A stretch of 33,011 bases of DNA from Bacteroides sp. 43_108 (GTDB lineage: Bacteria; Bacteroidota; Bacteroidia; Bacteroidales; Bacteroidaceae). The stretch covers positions 1-33,011 of the forward strand of contig MNQS01000181.1 of the NCBI GenBank assembly GCA_001915545.1, read 5' to 3'. Below are positions 25,529-33,011 of the stretch, one piece after another (the stretch's first letter is position 1; the number at the start of each line of letters is the position of its first letter). The notes beneath the pieces are model-generated. The model saw only the letters and a list, made by a program, of their open reading frames with translations. It made no database searches and had not been told where the DNA came from. A program made the translations under genes and the position numbers.

Positions 25529-25754
25529 TAATAACTATTATCTATCGCAAAGCACGTTTAACTAATGAAGCCGTGCTTCATGTTTGCCTAGCGCATCGCG
25601 CGTTTTACCTAACAAAGCTCTGCTTTGTGTTTTACCTAGTGAGCTTAGCTCGCATTTTACCTAGTGAAGCCAGCTTCACGTTTTATCTAGCAGGCTCTGC
25701 CTGCGTTTTACCTCGCAAAGCAAGCTTTGCATATTACCTAGCGAGCCTGCTCGC
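25529..25754 (+). repeat. Repeat family C, hairpin array 6 (longest)
   Basis: Leader TAATAACTATTA, a decayed first unit, then ATGAAGC/GCTTCAT, GCGC/GCGC, ACAAAGC/GCTTTGT, GTGAGC/GCTCGC, GTGAAGC/GCTTCAC, GCAGGC/GCCTGC, GCAAAGC/GCTTTGC and GCGAGC/GCTCGC. Linkers are variants of TTTTACCTAG. It ends 12 bp before the glycosidase terminator, tail to tail with that gene. Confidence 0.92.
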
Positions 25755-25765
25755 CTTATAATGCC

Positions 25766-25794
25766 AAAAAGGGGATACCGTCCCCGGTATCCCC
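25766..25794 (-). terminator. Rho-independent terminator of the GH43 gene
   Basis: 10-bp perfect stem GGGGATACCG (25771-25780) / CGGTATCCCC (25785-25794) with a four-base loop, followed on the minus strand by five T. It ends transcription before the hairpin array. Confidence 0.9.
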
Positions 25795-25821
25795 TATAAA
25801 CCATCCAGTCGTCAGACCGGA

Positions 25822-28800
25822 TTATTTGATGAACTTGACCGCCTTGCGGCTGCCGTCCTTCATGTTGTCCACCTTGATGTATATTCCCTTTGATGTAGGA
25901 ATGTTTGTACCAAGATTTGTTCCATTGATGCTGTAGTAGCTTGTTGAAACAACCTCGTCGCATCCGGTGATGTAGTCAGACATGTCCACTGGGTCGATAC
26001 CCTTGTGAGTAGGAGTTACCTGCTTGATTGTTCCGTCCTCGTTGAACTCGAGCTTGTCGATGCAAACCTCACGGTGATAGCCAGGACCATTGTTCAGGTA
26101 AGCCTTGTTGATGCGGTGGTAGACGATGTACCATTCATCCTTTCCAGGAATCTGGATTACGGCGTTGTGACCTGTTCCGTAGATCTCCTCTGAAGCATCC
26201 TGTATGATTACGATAGGCTTGTCTGCAACCTTGATTGGACCTCTTGGAGAAGTGCTTGTACCGTAAGCCACGTGGTAGTTCTTTGCACCGGTGTCGTCAA
26301 CAGACCACAAGAAGTAGTACAGACCGTTTCTGTAGAATACGTATACACCCTCTCTGAAGGCATAGTCGGCGAGCGAGCCTCCTGCTGGTGTTATAGTTGC
26401 AGGGTTGCTGTACGACATCATGTCGTCGCCCATGTCTGAAACCACAAGATTACCGTTGCCCCAGTAGTAATATGTATTGCCGCTTACAGGGTCTGTGAAT
26501 ACGTCAGAGTCGATGAGCTGTCCGCTTGCAGGATTCTTCGTAACGAGCGGAGTACCCTTGTCAGTGAACGGACCGATCGGAGAGTCTGCCGTAGCCACAC
26601 CGAGAGTCTTCATGTTGTATTCAGGGTTGTGTCCGCTGAAGTAGAAGAAGTACTTGAACGCACCGTCCATATATTTCTCCTCGATACATGGAGCCCATCC
26701 GTTTCCTGTAGCCCATGTGACGTCGTCTGTTGCCACGTCAAGGATGCAGTTCTCCTTCTGCCAGTTCACGAGGTCTGAAGAAGAATATACATTGAATTTC
26801 GAACCTCCCCATCCGGCATATCCGTCGCTTGTAGGATAGATGTAGAACTTGCCTGTCTTCTTTGAGAAGAGAATTTCAGGGTCAGCGCAGAAACCGTCGA
26901 GCACAGGGTTGCCGCAAACCTCAACTTCTACATTTACGGTTGCCGTCTTGCCCTGGTTGCTTATTGTGTATTCAACGCTTCCGTTTGTGAAGTCCTGAGG
27001 ACCTTCCGGACTGATTGCTGCACCAGCTGACGCAACGAGTTCAGGATCGAAGCTGCTGATGTCTGTTCCCGGACGTACAGGCAGGTAGATAGACTTGCTT
27101 GTGATTGTCACGTTGTTCTGCTTGATGTTCCTGTTGCGCGCACCGCTTACAGAAGTTCCGAGGTTGTCGCTAGGGAAAGCCTCCAGCAGGGCATCGAGCT
27201 CAGCCTTTGAGATAGCCATCACTGTTCCGTGTCTAGGAGTGAATGCACCGCTTGTTGTTGTCTGTGCTTCGAGAGTGAACGACTCGAGATCTTCAGTAGA
27301 GCAGAACTGGTAGTATCCGCTGTTGTAGCAGTCGTACATCAGAACCCAAGTGTCGCTGTTGATCATTCTGAACAGACCGCCGCCTTCTACAGCTACGTTT
27401 GTCTGCTGCAGGTTGCCTGACGGCTCGCTCCACTGGCTTCCTTCCGGCATGCCCTCTTCAGCAGTAAGGCGCTTTGAAGTAACCTGACATATACCGCCCG
27501 AACCTTCGTTCTTGTATATCATGTGGTATGTGCTGTCTCTCTCGTCGAATATGATGTCGGCATCGATGGTAGCAGAACCTCTGTCGTACAGGAATACAGG
27601 ATCTGTGAGCAGGTCTGTGAAGTCATCGTTGGCGTAGCTGTAATAAACCTTGTCGTATGTGCACTTGCCATCGTTTGTAAGAAGAGAGTAGTATACCATG
27701 TAGCGTCCCTTTGTTCCGTCGGCATTCTCGTAGTTTGCATCCCAGATAACTTCAGGAGCCCAAACTCTTGTCACATTCTTCCACTCAGGGAAACGGTCTG
27801 GGAAGTGTACGGTGCTGTGCTGCCAGTGGATCATGTCTGTACTCTTGTACATCACGATACCGCGGTTAGAGCTCCAGCCCTCAGCACATCTCATGTCGGT
27901 AGCCACCATGTAGAATGTCTTGCCGTCTGCACCTCTCAGGATGTGCGGGTCACGTATACCCTTCTTTATTGCAACAGTGTCGCTCCACATCACTCTCTCG
28001 CCGTTGTTCAGCGGAGTGTAGCTGTATCCGTCCTTGCTGACAGCATAGTAGAGGTTCTCATTTGAGTTGCTTGGGAAATATACGAACAGGTAAGCATCGT
28101 AGTCCTCGTCTTCTGCAACAAGCACCTTGAAGTCCTTTGAACCTACTTCCTTGTTCTTGTATCCTGTAGCAGTGAGTGTCACCTCAACCTTGCCTTCTCC
28201 CTTGGCAGAAAGCTTCATGAGCTTGCCGGCGTCAGAGATATATTCCGGTTTGTCCGACTTCCATGTGATGATTGTGTTCTCACCTGTGTTTCCAGGGAGC
28301 ACAAGGTCACTTCTCAGGTTGTTCAGACTTCCGCTGAGCTTCAGGTTGTCGAGGTCGTATGCAAGCGCCTCAGCATCGCTGAATTTGGCAAGTACTGTAG
28401 CCTGGTATTCAACCGACTTCGTGATGTTGCCCTTTGTATATGTAGCAGTCAGAGTCACTGTTGCATCCTCTTCTCCCTGTTCAGGACGTATCACGGTACC
28501 GTTGCTCTTGATGACGTTCTCGTTAGATGAAGTCCATGTTGCTGTGATGCCGTTGCCGAATGAAGTAGGGAGGGTGACGCTTGTTCTCAGGTTAGAGAAG
28601 TCGTAAGCCTGGTTTGCAATGAACTCGTCGATGATTTCTGCATCAAGTACATCGTTGAGCTTTGTCAATGGAGCATCGCCGTAGATGGAGATGATTTCGT
28701 CTGAGCTCAATGTTCCCTTGTATACTCTTACATCGTTGTACATTGCTCCTTTCAGGTAAACGTCGCCTGAGTATGGTGAACGTCCCAGCCAGTTCTGTGT

Positions 28801-30072
28801 AGTAGATCCGAGCTTGTTAGGGAATAAGCCTATATTGCCGCTTGCGGTCATCGCACCGTTCATATAGATTGTTCCCGTATTTCCTGTCTGGCAGTAAATG
28901 AGGTTGACCCAGCGTCCTGTAGGGAACTTCGTGTCAGCACTTACCACTCTTTCGCCCGAATAATTTGTTTGTGTGATGGCAAATTTTGTCTGGTTTGCAC
29001 CGAAGAACAGATAACCCGTTGTGCTTGAGTTACCGAAGTTGAAGATGAAGTTGCCGTTGCTTCCGAGAGCATAGTCGGCAGGAATATATACGTTCATAGA
29101 GATAGCATAGTCGCCGTCGAGCGAACCGATGATGCTTCCCACCTCAGAACCGAAGTCGAAATATCCGTTGTTGTCGCCGAGGCTCAGCACAGGCACATCT
29201 GCAATTGTGCGCAGTTCAGCACCGTTCTCAAGTGAACCCTTGTACTTGCCTGTCTCGTCATCAGCATTGCTGAATGAGTACTGTAGAAGCTTTTCTGGTT
29301 CAGAACCGGTATATTCTATGCCCGACAGTTCTGCAACCTGCTTGTCTGTCATTGCACCGTCATACACTCTGAAGTCTGTCATGATCATACCGCGTGTATA
29401 TTCTGCATCATCAGTGTAGAACGGAGAACGTCCCAGCCAGTTGTATTTTGTCTCGCCGAGTTCAGAGATAAGATTCTCAGCGACACCATTTGCCACGCAG
29501 AGTCCGTCCTCATATATTCTGATGAAATTTCCGAGGGCATTCTTCTTGCATGTTACGACAACCCATCTGTATGCACCGTTGTCGACATTCTTGTTGGCAG
29601 AAACAGTGCTCACGCCGGATTTGTCTGTCAGTGAAATGCTGTAGTCCATGTTGCGTGCGCTGAACGAAGCGTACCCGCCGCCCTTCACCTCGACAGAATC
29701 ATTCATGGCGAACGACCACATGATGTTGCCCAATTTTGTCAGATCCATGTACGATGAAGAAACGTATGTACGCATGGCGATTGTGTACTCGTCCAAGCCG
29801 GCAACCACTTTGCCGAAGTTTTCGCCGAGATCGACGTATCCTTTCTTCAGTCTGGAAGTAGAGATGAATACGCTCTGCTCGGAATACTTCTTGCTGATGC
29901 TTACGCCTGTACCTACGAGTGTTCCATCATATCCGTTGCCGGATAGATCCTTCAGCGTAGTGGCGTTTATCGTGTCAGTAGCGTTGTAGCTCAGTTTCAG
30001 TTCCTGTGCACCGGCCGACAGCGATACCGCGCTCATCAGCGCGAATGCTAAAAGTCCGTTTGGTTTGTTCAT
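25822..30072 (-). CDS. Secreted two-domain GH43 glycosidase with LamG domains and T9SS sorting tail
   Basis: 1416 residues with a signal peptide (1-23, ending AGAQ). Order: two LamG-like jelly-roll domains (about 24-250 and 265-470), two bacterial Ig-like segments (about 480-560 and 565-655), a first GH43 five-blade propeller (about 660-960), a beta linker, a second GH43 (about 1055-1355), and a C-terminal ~45-residue Por-secretion tail (YYSINGTNLG, then SKGIYIK, ending KAVKFIK). All three GH43 acidic residues are seen in both catalytic domains: Asp near 708 (RDPHIL), 838 (DADII) and Glu near 896 (EGGGLF); Asp near 1063 (ADPEI), 1188 (DSDVF) and Glu near 1241 (REGVYVF). Likely targets are arabinose- or xylose-containing plant glycans; the exact linkage is unknown. 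It stands alone between repeat blocks with its own promoter and terminator. Confidence 0.9.
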   Translation of the reverse strand: MNKPNGLLAFALMSAVSLSAGAQELKLSYNATDTINATTLKDLSGNGYDGTLVGTGVSISKKYSEQSVFISTSRLKKGYVDLGENFGKVVAGLDEYTIAMRTYVSSSYMDLTKLGNIMWSFAMNDSVEVKGGGYASFSARNMDYSISLTDKSGVSTVSANKNVDNGAYRWVVVTCKKNALGNFIRIYEDGLCVANGVAENLISELGETKYNWLGRSPFYTDDAEYTRGMIMTDFRVYDGAMTDKQVAELSGIEYTGSEPEKLLQYSFSNADDETGKYKGSLENGAELRTIADVPVLSLGDNNGYFDFGSEVGSIIGSLDGDYAISMNVYIPADYALGSNGNFIFNFGNSSTTGYLFFGANQTKFAITQTNYSGERVVSADTKFPTGRWVNLIYCQTGNTGTIYMNGAMTASGNIGLFPNKLGSTTQNWLGRSPYSGDVYLKGAMYNDVRVYKGTLSSDEIISIYGDAPLTKLNDVLDAEIIDEFIANQAYDFSNLRTSVTLPTSFGNGITATWTSSNENVIKSNGTVIRPEQGEEDATVTLTATYTKGNITKSVEYQATVLAKFSDAEALAYDLDNLKLSGSLNNLRSDLVLPGNTGENTIITWKSDKPEYISDAGKLMKLSAKGEGKVEVTLTATGYKNKEVGSKDFKVLVAEDEDYDAYLFVYFPSNSNENLYYAVSKDGYSYTPLNNGERVMWSDTVAIKKGIRDPHILRGADGKTFYMVATDMRCAEGWSSNRGIVMYKSTDMIHWQHSTVHFPDRFPEWKNVTRVWAPEVIWDANYENADGTKGRYMVYYSLLTNDGKCTYDKVYYSYANDDFTDLLTDPVFLYDRGSATIDADIIFDERDSTYHMIYKNEGSGGICQVTSKRLTAEEGMPEGSQWSEPSGNLQQTNVAVEGGGLFRMINSDTWVLMYDCYNSGYYQFCSTEDLESFTLEAQTTTSGAFTPRHGTVMAISKAELDALLEAFPSDNLGTSVSGARNRNIKQNNVTITSKSIYLPVRPGTDISSFDPELVASAGAAISPEGPQDFTNGSVEYTISNQGKTATVNVEVEVCGNPVLDGFCADPEILFSKKTGKFYIYPTSDGYAGWGGSKFNVYSSSDLVNWQKENCILDVATDDVTWATGNGWAPCIEEKYMDGAFKYFFYFSGHNPEYNMKTLGVATADSPIGPFTDKGTPLVTKNPASGQLIDSDVFTDPVSGNTYYYWGNGNLVVSDMGDDMMSYSNPATITPAGGSLADYAFREGVYVFYRNGLYYFLWSVDDTGAKNYHVAYGTSTSPRGPIKVADKPIVIIQDASEEIYGTGHNAVIQIPGKDEWYIVYHRINKAYLNNGPGYHREVCIDKLEFNEDGTIKQVTPTHKGIDPVDMSDYITGCDEVVSTSYYSINGTNLGTNIPTSKGIYIKVDNMKDGSRKAVKFIK

Positions 30073-30164
30073 AAATATAATTTTTAGTTAGTAAAAAGAT
30101 TGTCCATAGATCAATATTTAAAGATAACATTACTACATATCAAAACATTGTAATCATAATCTCA

Positions 30165-30197
30165 CAAAGATATGAAAAAATCCTCACTGCCACCAAA
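30165..30197 (-). promoter_or_regulatory. Promoter of the GH43 gene
   Basis: On the minus strand: TTTG (30197-30194), 21-bp spacer, TATCTTTG (30172-30165), matching the Bacteroidota consensus at both boxes. It predicts a leader of about 85 bases. No adjacent regulator gene is present. Confidence 0.7.
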
Positions 30198-30254
30198 ATA
30201 TCCTGAAAAACACCCATCTCTTCTCTTCTTTTAAAAAGTATTTACCCAGAAAAC

Positions 30255-30353
30255 CTATTACCTAGCGCATAGCGCATTTACCTAGCAAAACCCTGCTTTG
30301 CATTTACCTTGTGAAGCCAGCTTCACATTTTACCTTGCACGATGCCATCTTGC
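30255..30353 (+). repeat. Repeat family C, hairpin array 7
   Basis: Shortened leader CTATTA, then GCGC/GCGC, a mismatched GCAAA/TTTGC, GTGAAGC/GCTTCAC, and GCAcGAT/ATCTTGC with one mismatch. It runs through TGCCCGCGA into a lone A left half. Confidence 0.88.
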
Positions 30354-30367
30354 ACACTGCCCGCGAC

Positions 30368-30394
30368 CTGTCATCCCTGGCCAGGACCAGGGAA
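30368..30394. repeat. Repeat family A, solitary left half
   Basis: TGTCATCCCTGG...CCAGGGA hairpin followed by a D element, the same order as at 22103-22309. Confidence 0.85.
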
Positions 30395-30430
30395 CTTATT
30401 CACACATAAGCTGTATGTATTAATAATCAA

Positions 30431-30574
30431 GACATAAGAACAAAAGAACATAAGAATGCAGATGATGCCCCTCCGTCAGCCCGTCCATGAGCACGCTCCC
30501 GTCCGTCCCTCCGTATGTCCATCATGCAAAAGAATTTGCAGTGCAAGCACCGCATTCTTAAAAGAACAAAAGAC
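30431..30574. repeat. Repeat family D, copy 2
   Basis: Opens with the same GACATAAGAACAAAAG and AAGAATGCAG (30452-30461) as copy 1, closing with CGCATTCTT (30551-30559). The interior has diverged. It is followed by a B element, as in copy 1. Confidence 0.8.
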
Positions 30575-30715
30575 ACTTCTGTTCTTTCCTACAAAAGAAT
30601 GTCGAAAGCAAAGCACCAAAGGTACGCAGCATTGAAAAGACAAACGAATACCAAGCTCGCTTGAGCATGCGTTTGATTTTTCAATATACCCTTTTGTTCT
30701 TATGTTCTTCTGTCT
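30573..30715 (+). repeat. Repeat family B, diverged copy 6
   Basis: About 143 bp. H3 has new paired sequences: ATTGAAAA (30631-30638) / TTTTCAAT (30678-30685) and CAAACG (30641-30646) / CGTTTG (30670-30675). H2 is reduced to ACC/GGT. Confidence 0.85.
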
Positions 30716-30780
30716 TTAATAAAAGAGTACACACCCACTTTTCTGTTCATCTGTCTTTAAAAGTCTATGTGTTATGCAGA

Positions 30781-30857
30781 TAATAGCTATTAGCTGACGT
30801 AAGCATTTACCTGGTGCATGGCGCGTTTTACCTAACAAAGCCCAGCTTTGTGTTTTT
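30781..30857 (+). repeat. Repeat family C, hairpin array 8, left of the ATPase gene
   Basis: Leader TAATAGCTATTA, a decayed unit, a decayed GCGC-type unit, and a good ACAAAGC/GCTTTGT unit with TTTTACCTA linker. It points towards the ATPase gene. Confidence 0.8.
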
Positions 30858-30938
30858 TAACTATTAATCAGCAATAGACCTGTTGTTGCATGTGTCTAAA
30901 AATATTCTTTGTAATTTACCATTATTATGAAAAAACAG

Positions 30939-30946
30939 TATCTTTG
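30939..30946 (+). promoter_or_regulatory. Possible -7 element of the ATPase-Toprim pair
   Basis: TATCTTTG matches TAnnTTTG and would start transcription near 30953, 48 bases before the chosen ATG. The nearest TTTG upstream is at 27 bp, longer than usual. It argues against an ATPase start at 30890. Confidence 0.45.
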
Positions 30947-31000
30947 TTTATAAATATCAACTCAAATACGGTATTAGATTCTTTATGTAATTCAAAGAAT

Positions 31001-32089
31001 ATGATAGATACTATAACTATAAAAAATTTCAAATCAATAACAGATGCGACTTTATCATTAGGTAATGTCAATGTTTTTATTGGTGCCAATGGTTCGGGCA
31101 AATCAAATATTCTTGAGGCTATAGCAATGGTTGCGGCGGAACGTTCCTGTCAGATTGATGTAAAAGATATGATACAGAAAGGAATCAGAATTGCCAAACC
31201 GGATTTGATGATAAGCTCATTTTATGGTCATCCGTCCAGCAGCACCATTAGCATGAGTATATCAGGAAATGAAGGTGAACGTATAAAATATACTGTTAAC
31301 AACAATGCCCCAGAGGATATTTATTCAACATGGGTTGCGTCATTTTCATCAGAAACCAAACATGAAAATGCAGAAGAAGCAGAAAAAAAAGCAACCAATT
31401 TAAGAGAATATCTGTCCAGGTATCTTATTTATTCACTGTCAATCAATGCACTTCGTGGATTGACCTCAGATAGTTTCCAATATCCTCTTGGATTGAACGG
31501 AGAAGGTCTTGATGTACTTCTTAACAATATACCTAAGGAAGAAGTCATACAGATAAAAGAATCTGCAAAAGATTATATATCCTGGATTGAAGACATTTTC
31601 TTTGATCGAGAGGAGATATACAAGATGCAGGGATATAAATTGGGAAGAAGTAAATCAAATCTTTATTTCAGAGATAAGTTTATGCAGAAAAAAAATAATC
31701 TTTTTTCTGCAGAGAATGCCAATGAAGGCGCTTTGGAATTGTTGTTTTATCTGACTCTCTTTATTAGCAGGAAGACTCCCGACTTTTTTGCCATTGACAA
31801 CATTGAAAATGGATTGAATCCTCGTTTGTGCAGGTTTCTCATGAAGAGAATTTGTGAATTGGCTGTCAAGAACTGCAAACAGGTACTTGTTACAACACAT
31901 AATCCTGCTATATTGGATGGTTTGAATCTTAATGATAACAGTCAGCGATTATATGTTGTGACACGCAATGATGAGGGAAAAACACAAGTTAATCGTATAC
32001 AGACAAAAAAAACGACTGGTGAACAACGAATGATGCTTTCAGAAATGTGGATGAAAGGACTTATTGGCGGTGTTCCGTATAATTTCTGA
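31001..32089 (+). CDS. AAA/ABC-type ATPase of the OLD/RloA/AriA kind (putative defence)
   Basis: 362 residues from MIDTITIKNFKSI at 31001, the standard N-terminus of this class; the open frame reaches 30890 but the extra 37 residues look non-coding and precede the probable promoter. Motifs: Walker A GANGSGKS (28-35), a signature-like NEGALELL near 245, Walker B FFAIDNIENG with Asp266 and Glu269, and a switch His300 in TTHNP. It belongs to the AAA_15/AAA_21 group, common in phage-defence modules (PARIS AriA, RloA/AbiL, Gabija, retron effectors). The frame is AT-rich compared with the GH43 gene. It stops 5 bp before the next gene; the two are almost surely one operon. Confidence 0.85.
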   Translation: MIDTITIKNFKSITDATLSLGNVNVFIGANGSGKSNILEAIAMVAAERSCQIDVKDMIQKGIRIAKPDLMISSFYGHPSSSTISMSISGNEGERIKYTVNNNAPEDIYSTWVASFSSETKHENAEEAEKKATNLREYLSRYLIYSLSINALRGLTSDSFQYPLGLNGEGLDVLLNNIPKEEVIQIKESAKDYISWIEDIFFDREEIYKMQGYKLGRSKSNLYFRDKFMQKKNNLFSAENANEGALELLFYLTLFISRKTPDFFAIDNIENGLNPRLCRFLMKRICELAVKNCKQVLVTTHNPAILDGLNLNDNSQRLYVVTRNDEGKTQVNRIQTKKTTGEQRMMLSEMWMKGLIGGVPYNF

Positions 32090-32094
32090 TAATT

Positions 32095-32775
32095 ATGAGA
32101 TTAGGGATAATAGCAGAAGGTAAAGCTGACATTGCTGTAATAAAGGCTGTAGTGAAGGCTCTGATGGGTGTTGACAGTAGTGATATTGTTCAATTACGTC
32201 CCAGTGAACAGTTTGACGAAACAGATTTGAATGAGATGAATTTCAGCAATTGGAATCTGGTTCTGAAGTCATGTGAGGACAATTGCCTGCTTGGGGCATT
32301 TTTTGATATTTTGGCTGATGATGCTTTACTAGTTGTTCAGATAGACACTGCAGAACGTGGTGAAGCAGGTTTTGATATAAACGAACCATTGCGAACAAAA
32401 AATATTGATTGGAAAGAATATAGTATTTGTCTGCGTGAAGCGGTGAAAAATAAAATCTCAAATATTATTCCAGAGACCTATCGCGACAAAGTTGCATATG
32501 CAATAGCCATTGAAGAAACAGACGCATGGCTTATTCCACTATTTGATAGAGAATGTAATGAAACCGCACAGTATGCAAATCCAAAAGAACAACTACATCA
32601 TCTGATAGGCAAGATTGATGGTAAAAAAAGAACAAAATACATAGATACAGACAAAAAGAATCTGGACTATAATTATATATCAAAAGGTATTAGGAAAGGA
32701 ATTAAGACATGCAGACAAAAAAGTAAAAGTCTTGATTTGTTCTGCTTGGATTTGGAAAGCAAATACAATAATTAG
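32095..32775 (+). CDS. Toprim-like (DUF4276/DUF3226-type) protein, putative nuclease partner
   Basis: 226 residues, soluble. The N-terminus IIAEGKADIAVI has the Toprim Glu (Glu8), a VVQIDTAE strand supplies an Asp (Asp84), and EETDAWLIPLF (140-150) matches the distal motif of DUF4276/RloB-like proteins. The C-terminus is Lys-rich and could bind nucleic acid. I assign the fold by motif pattern only; the exact family is uncertain. With the ATPase it resembles AriA-AriB or RloA-RloB pairs, in which the ATPase senses phage and the Toprim subunit acts as nuclease. It could also be an unrelated housekeeping pair, but the repeat-bracketed setting favours a mobile accessory role. Confidence 0.65.
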   Translation: MRLGIIAEGKADIAVIKAVVKALMGVDSSDIVQLRPSEQFDETDLNEMNFSNWNLVLKSCEDNCLLGAFFDILADDALLVVQIDTAERGEAGFDINEPLRTKNIDWKEYSICLREAVKNKISNIIPETYRDKVAYAIAIEETDAWLIPLFDRECNETAQYANPKEQLHHLIGKIDGKKRTKYIDTDKKNLDYNYISKGIRKGIKTCRQKSKSLDLFCLDLESKYNN

Positions 32776-32801
32776 AGACATCATGCAAATAGTATACGAA
32801 A

Positions 32802-32903
32802 TGCAACGCAAGTGTTTGCAGGTAAAGGCAATGCACACATTGCAGGTAAATGACACCACCAGCTGTGCGGTAAGAGGTAATAGCTAGCAAAGCGTCGCTT
32901 TGT
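32802..32903 (-). repeat. Repeat family C, inverted hairpin array 9, right of the Toprim gene
   Basis: Read on the minus strand it starts near the leader AGCTATTACC and continues with TTTACCT-linked hairpins GCAATG/CATTGC (32828-32843) and GCAA/TTGC (32808-32819), plus a poor unit. A CAAAGC/GCTTTG hairpin (32888-32902) lies at its outer edge. Its orientation is opposite to every other C array in the window. Confidence 0.7.
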
Positions 32904-32944
32904 GTTTACTTCGGGATATTCAGTAAATGTCCCTAAAAAGTAAT

Positions 32945-32987
32945 ATGGCATATAAAGTCGATAGAGTATAATCACTTTATGTGCCAT
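32945..32987. repeat. Inverted repeat near the right end
   Basis: A 14-bp stem (32945-32958 with 32974-32987, one wobble) around a 15-base loop. It could be a terminator of a gene outside the window or an element end; there is no gene to pair it with. Confidence 0.5.
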
Positions 32988-33011
32988 TATTATTGCCCAT
33001 TTTCCGTGTTT

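Noticed and set aside
21979..25754. CRISPR array
   Set aside because: The constant part is only about 9-10 bp, the variable parts are palindromes shared between arrays rather than unique spacers, and there are no cas genes.
21840..25755. Insertion sequence or transposon
   Set aside because: No transposase or recombinase frame is present; inverted ends of A are short and no target duplications could be shown.
25372..25761. 129-codon open frame running through an A element and the longest hairpin array
   Set aside because: It translates into a hydrophobic repeat (FYL-like steps) created by the linker; unit lengths of 21-27 bp are not multiples of three and other arrays are not open, so it is not a gene.
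30890..31000. Upstream start for the ATPase adding 37 residues
   Set aside because: The usual N-terminus is at 31001 and a -7 promoter box lies inside the extension.

Overview
The window looks like a Bacteroidota chromosome, most likely order Bacteroidales and probably Prevotellaceae (inference). Supporting signs are a type IX secretion (T9SS) plug-domain protein, a secreted glycosidase ending in a T9SS-type sorting tail, Bacteroidota-style promoters (TTTG, about 20 bp, TAnnTTTG), weak Shine-Dalgarno sequences, and plant-glycan and peptide-use genes. There are no rRNA or tRNA genes, no transposase and no CRISPR array.

Left part (1-21.7 kb): ordinary, densely packed chromosomal genes. On the minus strand are a T9SS plug-domain protein followed by a golvesin-domain cell-wall amidase, then a YgiQ radical-SAM protein whose stop codon overlaps the start of a PIF1-like helicase with an HRDC domain. 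Divergent from these on the plus strand are polyphosphate kinase (ppk1) and a Ppx/GppA phosphatase. These two are separated by three tandem 83-bp repeats, each carrying a promoter-like sequence. Minus-strand genes follow: a DUF1893 protein, a peptide-use cluster (S9 peptidase, MFS transporter, POT transporter), and pyrG followed by yidC.

Right part (21.7-33 kb): an accessory zone built from non-coding repeats in three blocks (21.84-23.24, 24.09-25.75 and 30.25-30.86 kb) plus a short inverted block at 32.80-32.90 kb. I distinguish four interleaved repeat families. A is an element of about 108 bp bounded by inverted CGTCATCCCTGG / CCAGGAATGACG halves. B is an element of about 145 bp made of three hairpins whose stems change on both sides together. 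C is a tandem array of small hairpins with different stem sequences, joined by a constant TTTACCTAG-type linker and usually preceded by TAATAACTATTA. D is a long hairpin of about 140 bp. The modules are re-assorted around a shared TGCCCGCGA junction.

Three gene units sit between these repeat blocks: a HigB/HigA toxin-antitoxin pair, a 1416-residue two-GH43-domain secreted glycosidase with its own promoter and terminator, and an AT-rich two-gene unit coding for an AAA/ABC-type ATPase and a Toprim-like protein. The last unit is flanked by C arrays in opposite orientation and resembles known ATPase-nuclease phage-defence pairs. The hairpin-array system and the bracketed ATPase/Toprim pair are the strongest candidates for undescribed biology here.
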